A stretch of 64,000 nt of DNA from Isoetes taiwanensis (lineage: Eukaryota > Streptophyta > Lycopodiopsida > Isoetales > Isoetaceae): assembly GCA_021234155.1 (NCBI GenBank), contig JAJEKV010000020.1:2405275-2469274 (forward strand), read 5' to 3'. Made by a program: the position numbers and the translations under genes. The notes beneath the pieces were generated by a model. That model was not told where the DNA came from. It saw nothing but the letters and a program-made list of their open reading frames with translations, and did not search any database. Shown here piece by piece: positions 58,741 through 64,000 of this stretch (positions are counted from its first letter, which is position 1; each line of letters starts with the position of its first letter).

Positions 58741-59870
58741 GGAATGAAGGAAGGAAGGAAGGAAGGTATTTTTATCATCCACGGAGACCAATCGGTCTAT
58801 GGGACCCAATACAAAAGCGTAGCAAGCGGATTACTACCCGGATTAAAAAACCCCCGCCCCGAAGGGTTTTCGAGGGAAAAACCGTGGCAGCAATCAGCCT
58901 GCTGACAAACTGTTCTAATATATAAAATGCAAAAACACACAAATATGTACACTCATGCACCGCACCCGTAGTGCCCGATCGATTAGGCAGCCAGTGGGGC
59001 GAGGTGAGCTTCGCCAGATCCAAGTACCTCAATGATATGCGACCCCGAGCACGCGTCTTGGCGGTGTGTTCATCAAAGAAATGTAGGGGCAAGTCGGCCG
59101 TACTAAGGGAGCGTGGCGGCCCGGATCTGGATCTTTGCCGGGCAACTCACGGAAAGTGTGAGACTCATCCTCAATGGCACCCGTTTGACGGATCGACAGA
59201 GCTTTGTCCTAGCGGGGCTCCCCAATCCACCTGCGCCCACCTCGATGCGAAGATGGTGGGCACCCGCGAATGGAGGCAATGAGTGCCGCTTTTGTGCGGT
59301 AGGGAACGCAGGTAGAGCTGCGGGCCCCGGGCTAACAGGGGTTGATGTGCTCCTTGCAATGGGCCGTTTTGACCTGCTCTAGAGCGCCGGAGTCCCAGAG
59401 CTTGCCAAGGGAAGCAAGCGCCCGGGTACTCATGTTTGTCACGATCGGCCCTCAGTATTCACTGCACGCTTTGTGCTCTTTGCACGTTCCATCCGGCCGA
59501 ACCATCGATCTCTTTACCCCCTCCAACAAATTCGAGCCGCCGGGCCCATTGCCACAAGCGAAGCCAGTCGGGAGCCGAGCATCACCCATATTAACCACTT
59601 TCTGAAAATAGACGATGTGTCTATCAAGGGCTGCCCGCTGAAGCGGCAAGAATCCAGTTTCCTGCAGCAGAATATGATAAGGGACTGAAGGTTTCACCCC
59701 AAGTGCCCGTGCCAAAAATGCCTTCTGCACCTGCTCCAAGTCATTCCAGGTCGCCAAAGAGACGACCGGGCCCCAAACCTCGACCCCATACAGAAGGACA
59801 TGCTCGACCAGTGCCCGAAACAGATGTGACTGGTGACTGTTGTTCTGCATGGCATAACAAAGGCATTGAC
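58741..59870 (-). mobile_element. LINE family 1, 5'-truncated
   Basis: Inverted relative to the 14,842-18,066 copy. The plus strand begins with (GGAA)n at 58,741-58,762, then the complement of GGTCTCCGTGGATG and GGGGCGGGGGTTTTTTAATC. The minus strand encodes the C-terminal part: SHLFRALVEHVLLYGVEVWG, LEQVQKAFLARALGV and a Cys/His knuckle region near 59,160-59,330. The frame is open for about 190 codons at 59,452-60,024 but broken downstream. The endonuclease and reverse-transcriptase core are absent. Confidence 0.85.
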
Positions 59871-60517
59871 TGCCGCACAAAGACATCGGTGGTACGACAT
59901 TTAGCAATAAGTTGCACAATAATAACAAAGGCAAAATATCATATAAAGGATTCTTGAGCCAACCTGTTGTCGAAGGAATAATCATGCTTGGATATATCAT
60001 AAAAGCGAGAGCATGACATTTCAAACCAGAATTTTTGTTTTGACTCTTTCATGACAATTTTTTGAAATGCTTTCAGTCTCCATACTACAGAAAATTGCAC
60101 TGATAGACTGAAACCCGTGAGTGAGATCAAGTATAGACCTGTATAATAATCAGAGAAATGGAGAAGGCCTCATTTATACCCTTATAATTGGATTTGAACG
60201 TCACAGATGAAAGGAAGAGACGTGCATCTGCTCCTAGATTGGAAAGTGTTAGAATAGCATGAAGATGCCATCTAATCTCCAATCAGCCAGCTGCTTCTTC
60301 TAAATATGCTCCAGCCACTTTGCAACTCTAGATCTCAGAATGGGGCTTCTAAGATACTTAAGTCGTATTTAATTAAAGTGGGACTCATTCCATTCCCATT
60401 TTTTTCCGGAACCCGGTTAATTTACATAAAAAGTAGCATCCCGACCCGAAAACTATCCTTAATTCGAATTTTTGAATAAAACTCTGAATCCGAGCTTTGC
60501 TGCAGTTTTCCCTGGTT
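59871..60517. other. No gene seen
   Basis: AT-rich sequence between the LINE end and the palindrome-bearing region. No recognised content. Confidence 0.4.
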
Positions 60518-60633
60518 CGCGAGTCGAGAACAAAAACAATGCAACTGAAACAAAGGAAATTCATTAAAGTTTGAAACCAAAGATCTAGTTGAAAAAGAAT
60601 TTTTATTAATAAATTGAACATATACAATGTATT

Positions 60634-61191
60634 TTACATCGGACGCAGAGACCATGGTGGTCTTGCTGTCACTACAGTTACATCATCTTGGTAGGTGGTC
60701 CACCTTAGGGGATTAACTTGCGGGGCTTCTTCATGCCGTCTGTAAGCCTTGGGGGCAACCTGAAGAGTGTGGAATGCCTCACGTGGAGGTGCCTCTGGAG
60801 CTACCGGCCGACCTGTCCACCCGACTTCTCCACTCGCCTCCCGCAGCCTTTCATCGAATATGCTCCTTCCCCAACCTCCGTGGATGTTATGCAATGCTTG
60901 CAAGATGCTTTGAGCTTCCTGGACTTTCTCTTTGTTCTTCGCATGTTCTTTATCCCCAGGGTGTAGCGAGCAACCTCTGAATTCGCGAGCAACCTTGTCC
61001 CAAAGGCCGGGCAAGAGTGTAGCGTGACCGGGATCTGTGCCAGAAAGGTATTTCTTCCGCCTTGAGCGGGATCTGTGCCGCCTGGAGCAGTCTCTGTGAT
61101 GCCTGAGCGGGATCTGTGCTGGTGTCGGATCTGTGCCTGAACCACCTGGAGCAAGGAGAGTATGATTAACAATTACGGTGCCATTAGTCAA
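60634..61191 (-). CDS. Unidentified minus-strand ORF
   Basis: A 185-codon open frame (MTNGTVIVNHTLLAPGGSGT). The first part is Arg/Ser/His-rich because the DNA holds four degenerate copies of a GGATCTGTGCC-containing unit (61,035-61,140). The second part, LWDKVAREFRGCSLHPGDKE to HNIHGGWGRSIFDERLREA, looks like ordinary protein. It lies downstream of and on the same strand as the FCP1-like gene, so it may be a last exon of that gene or an independent ORF. The palindrome-bearing spacer separates them. No domain recognised. Confidence 0.3.
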   Translation of the reverse strand: MTNGTVIVNHTLLAPGGSGTDPTPAQIPLRHHRDCSRRHRSRSRRKKYLSGTDPGHATLLPGLWDKVAREFRGCSLHPGDKEHAKNKEKVQEAQSILQALHNIHGGWGRSIFDERLREASGEVGWTGRPVAPEAPPREAFHTLQVAPKAYRRHEEAPQVNPLRWTTYQDDVTVVTARPPWSLRPM

Positions 61192-61323
61192 AACGAAGAA
61201 AAGAACGTTGAAATCAAATTACAATGGAGAACATTCATTCCATACAACTGCATCCAATGACGTGGGAAGTAGTGTCAAAGGCCCATAAAAGTGAAAGTAC
61301 AACCATTCTCATTAGAATATGGT

Positions 61324-61575
61324 TGCATCCAATCACGCACGGAAGCATACAAATGGTTCGTCAACGAGACAACCAGCATGCCTTTCTCGACTCGCGAGTC
61401 GAGAAAGGCCTAGGAAACGCAATGTACAAGCATTATCATAATAGATCATGCCTGCATCCAGTCACACAATGAAACATACAAATGGTCTCATCAACAGGAC
61501 AAGCATGCCTTTCTCGACTCGTGAGTCGAGAAAGGCATCGAAAACTCAATATACAAATATATTCATTACAAAATG
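61324..61575. repeat. ~126-bp tandem duplication carrying palindromes
   Basis: Two successive copies of a unit (TGCATCCAATCACGCACGGA versus TGCATCCAGTCACACAATGA, then ACAAATGGT..CATCAAC..GACAA..GCATGCC) each contain the TTTCTCGACTCG palindrome. A third degenerate copy may precede them at about 61,240. Confidence 0.7.
61380..61409. repeat. 30-bp perfect palindrome
   Basis: Half-site GCCTTTCTCGACTCG followed by its exact reverse complement. The second unit (61,505-61,538) has the same palindrome, slightly longer, with a single central mismatch. Confidence 0.95.
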
Positions 61576-61679
61576 TTCAATACATGTGTTCACGTTCGTT
61601 TACAATATTCACACAATTTGACTATCTGAAAGCAGGGGTCACTCTTCTTGTTCACCAAAGTATTTGTCGTCCATAGCTT

Positions 61680-64000
61680 TCATGATGACGCCTTGCTCTC
61701 TGGATCGGGTTCCGCGAGGCTCGGATAGTTAAGTAAGCACATCGGCGACAAGAATGGCAAAGAGGGATTCCGCCAAGACGGACAGACGAGTCCGAAGGAC
61801 AACCACCTATCCGTCTCATATTCTTCAGGTCGATATGGCTTAGCAATGATTGTATTTTGCGCGTTATGATAGCACTTGTAGGCGGAGTCGTCGATGATCA
61901 GCGTGTTGTGTTTGCCATAGTCCTGGAATTGCTCATAAACCCCGGCCCACCTTTTCACCATTATAGGCTTCCCCTTTGTGATGGCTGGATCGAGGTCCGA
62001 CACATGCTCGACCCTTTCGTTTCCCCAAACGAACTTGAACTTCAAAACTGAAATGCCGAGAACACCAAGAACATTGACAATATTTTTCTTTGCCATACAA
62101 GACCATATGCCCACTTCGAATCCCCGTTCCAGGCACCATTCAACAATTTCCTTAGCTCTAGGCCTCGGATACACTATTTTATGCTCTGTTTTGGTTGGGA
62201 TCTGCGAGGTGTTAATCTCGGGGACGTCTTTATCGTGGTATACTGCAGCTAATACTCCATTGACGTCAAATATTACAAGCTTGGTGGGACCAAATTTGGA
62301 TCCCGATTGGAGTTTGGCTCGACCATATTTCCGGTTCATCGGGATCCAAATGCGGGATCATTATCTTCTCAGGTACTTTCTGGCTGTTAGCAGTGTCTTG
62401 CTCTGGATTGTCTTTGGGAAGTGCATTCTCCTCCTCGCGACGTGAACCGCTGCTATTTAATGACAATGATCCGTAGTCGTTGACATGGAAATCCCTGAAA
62501 TGATGACATTTGTCAGAAAGGAAACAAGTTTTCTCGACTCGCGAGTCGAGAATGAAAAGAAAAGGTATTGAAAGGAAACGAGTTTTCTCGACTCGCGAGT
62601 CGAGAAACACCGATAGAGCAAAGTAAACTCACCTCAATCTCAGGTTTTCAAGAATGTGTTCGGCAAAGATTCGGTCCAAACCTTCGACATTCTCGCCTCC
62701 GTCGCCTTTGTCTCCCTCGTCCTCGCTCGTCTTTACTTTGCTTCCATTTGTCTTCCTCCCTTGAAATGCTCATGAAGCGGATCCGGTATGACTGAATGGT
62801 TTCAACCATGTCCTTATTTCCAACCACGGATATAGGTTTCATTCCAAACAGCATAGCCCCCTGAGAGAATAGGCCATTCATATACCACTCGCATACAATT
62901 TGATCTTCCTCGACCAAGCTGGTAATGAAGTACTTGATAACTCTTGGCCGGATAGGAATTCTATGTATAGGACCGGTCGCACCATCTTTGCTGACCTTGT
63001 CCATCGATGGAACATCCTCCATAAATCTGCCCCCCTTCCAGGGTTCCATCTGCTCTTGAGAGATCATGAACTTGTCGAGATAATGATGTTCGCTAGACCA
63101 CCACTTATCCAGGTCTACCGCCGATCTTGAAATCAAAACCAAAACTATGTTTGCAAAGCTTGGTGCCTTCGGCAAGCCAAGTCTGCACTCATGATCAAGT
63201 TCAGATATGGAGTGCATGATCTTGTTGGTGAAGTTAATATCACCGTTGCCATTGGGAGACAAATGTTGTCCGATTGCCCTAAGATGCAAAAGACAAGGAA
63301 ACCGAAAGTATCCAGTCGGTCATGTCCGTGACACGCCTTGTACCAATCGCTCTATGTCGCTTTGTCATAAAAAGGGTGGGGTCTTCGATCATATTGATGG
63401 CAAATAGTGCCACGGTCCAGTGCCAGCCTCGCACCACCAAATCCCTTGTGTCCCAAAGTTACCGTAAAATGGGGAGCTATCGTGCGCCTTAAATGGGACC
63501 ACCCCAATCCAAGCTTCCTCTTGAAATTGCCATAGCACGCTCGGGAAAGGAAAGGTTTTGACGTTACGCTTCAGCTTGGTGTTGATGTAGGGTTGACATA
63601 GACGGTTCAATTCCTTCATGTCTTCCTCATCAAGGGCAGCCTTTTCCTTGTAATAATCAAAATCATGGTATTCATTAGATGCAACGTTGCAGAACTCCGT
63701 GATGCCTTCTTCTAACGCACGCTGTCGCTTTAGGACTGTGGCATAATCCTTTAAGCCCCGCATTTTAGAACTCCTGGTCATCCTTAGTAGGATTGTTCCA
63801 TCCAAGATTTTGCCGTGTAGGTCAAGCGTTTCTTTGTCCGAGTGAGGCCCTCAGATCCTCTTCATGAACTGCTTGTCAAACAACTTGGGGTCCGGCCTGC
63901 ATGGAAATTCTCCATTGCTGTCCTTCAGCTTGCCTTTTGTCCATTGAGCCCATATCTCAGTCCATTTCTCCCAGACCGCCTCAGTGCTAAGAATGAGGTC
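61680..64000 (-). CDS. Multi-exon gene with C-terminal FCP1/HAD-like domain (partial)
   Basis: Coding blocks on the minus strand: the window edge to about 63,845 (STEAVWEKWTEIWAQWTKGK); 63,389-63,805 (AWIGVVPFKAHDSSPFYGNF and WWCEAGTGPWHYLPSI); 62,648-63,289 (EQMEPWKGGRFMEDVPSMDK, KYFITSLVEEDQIVCEWYMN); and 61,680-62,339, an FCP1/NIF-type HAD phosphatase-like domain. The HAD block shows VIFDVNGVLA (motif I, with Asn for the second Asp), GIWSCMAKKN (motif II) and NTLIIDDSAYK (motif IV). Plant proteins with DVNG instead of DxDxT exist; catalysis is therefore uncertain. The 5' end lies beyond the window. The frame changes near 62,340 just before the HAD block, from a splice, a break or a consensus error. 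Palindromes at 62,531 and 62,584 fall in a probable intron. The N-terminal blocks are unrecognised. Confidence 0.6.
62531..62607. repeat. Two TTCTCGACTCG palindromes in a probable intron
   Basis: 62,531-62,552 (22 bp) and 62,584-62,607 (24 bp) are perfect palindromes. Each is preceded by GAAAGGAAAC(A/G)AGT, so a unit of about 55 bp is duplicated. A half-site, CGCGAGTCGAGAA, also occurs at 60,518-60,530. Confidence 0.9.

Noticed and set aside
60518-62607. Palindromes as a CRISPR array or transcription terminators
   Set aside because: Spacing is irregular, no spacers of uniform length exist, and this is eukaryotic DNA. Terminator hairpins of the bacterial type are not expected.

Overview
The window reads as nuclear DNA of a land plant with a large, repeat-laden genome. 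The evidence is plant-type gene remnants (an ATL-like RING-H2 protein, a CLASP-like TOG segment, GPI mannosyltransferase 1 exons), a chromodomain-bearing Ty3/Gypsy element with an initiator-Met primer site, and copy differences concentrated at CG and CAG/CTG sites, the sites plants methylate. A fern or another large-genome non-seed plant is possible, but the sequence alone does not settle the lineage. No rRNA, tRNA or CRISPR array was seen.

Layout. 1-11,419: LINE 3' debris, then a long inverted repeat (1744-2985) whose right half begins a five-unit, 1.83-kb tandem array (2284-11,419). Each unit carries the loop and right arm of a foldback element plus a gene-derived segment. 11,420-19,640: mostly empty sequence, a small inverted-repeat element and a 5'-truncated LINE (14,842-18,066). 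19,643-28,904: a 9.26-kb DNA transposon with short terminal inverted repeats, a plus-strand transposase-like gene facing a minus-strand gene, and internal tracts rich in TGTACAT. 28,905-43,708: AT-rich foldback elements, LINE tails, a decayed LTR related to the later element, two more members of the first foldback family, a CLASP-like pseudogene and two well-formed PIG-M exons.

43,709-56,932 (minus strand): a near-complete, young-looking Ty3/Gypsy chromovirus with two LTRs of about 1.58 kb, GAAAT target duplication, PBS and PPT. Besides gag-pol it carries two extra ORFs. The one nearest the 5' LTR is a histone H3-like protein: it starts MARTKQTARK, has a long charged linker, and ends in an H3/CENH3-type histone fold. 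Each extra ORF is preceded by the same cassette: two related ~68-nt hairpins about 195 bp apart, then a CTATAAATAGA TATA box about 100-115 bp before the ATG. This LTR element with its own histone H3-like gene and duplicated promoter cassettes is the most striking system in the window.

56,938-64,000: an ATL-like RING-H2 remnant, a 5'-truncated LINE and, on the minus strand running off the window, a gene with a C-terminal FCP1/HAD-like domain. Around and inside it lie repeated perfect palindromes of 22-30 bp.

Caution: near-identical repeats differ mainly at CG/CAG/CTG sites, often by small indels. Some apparent frame damage may therefore be consensus error at methylated cytosines.
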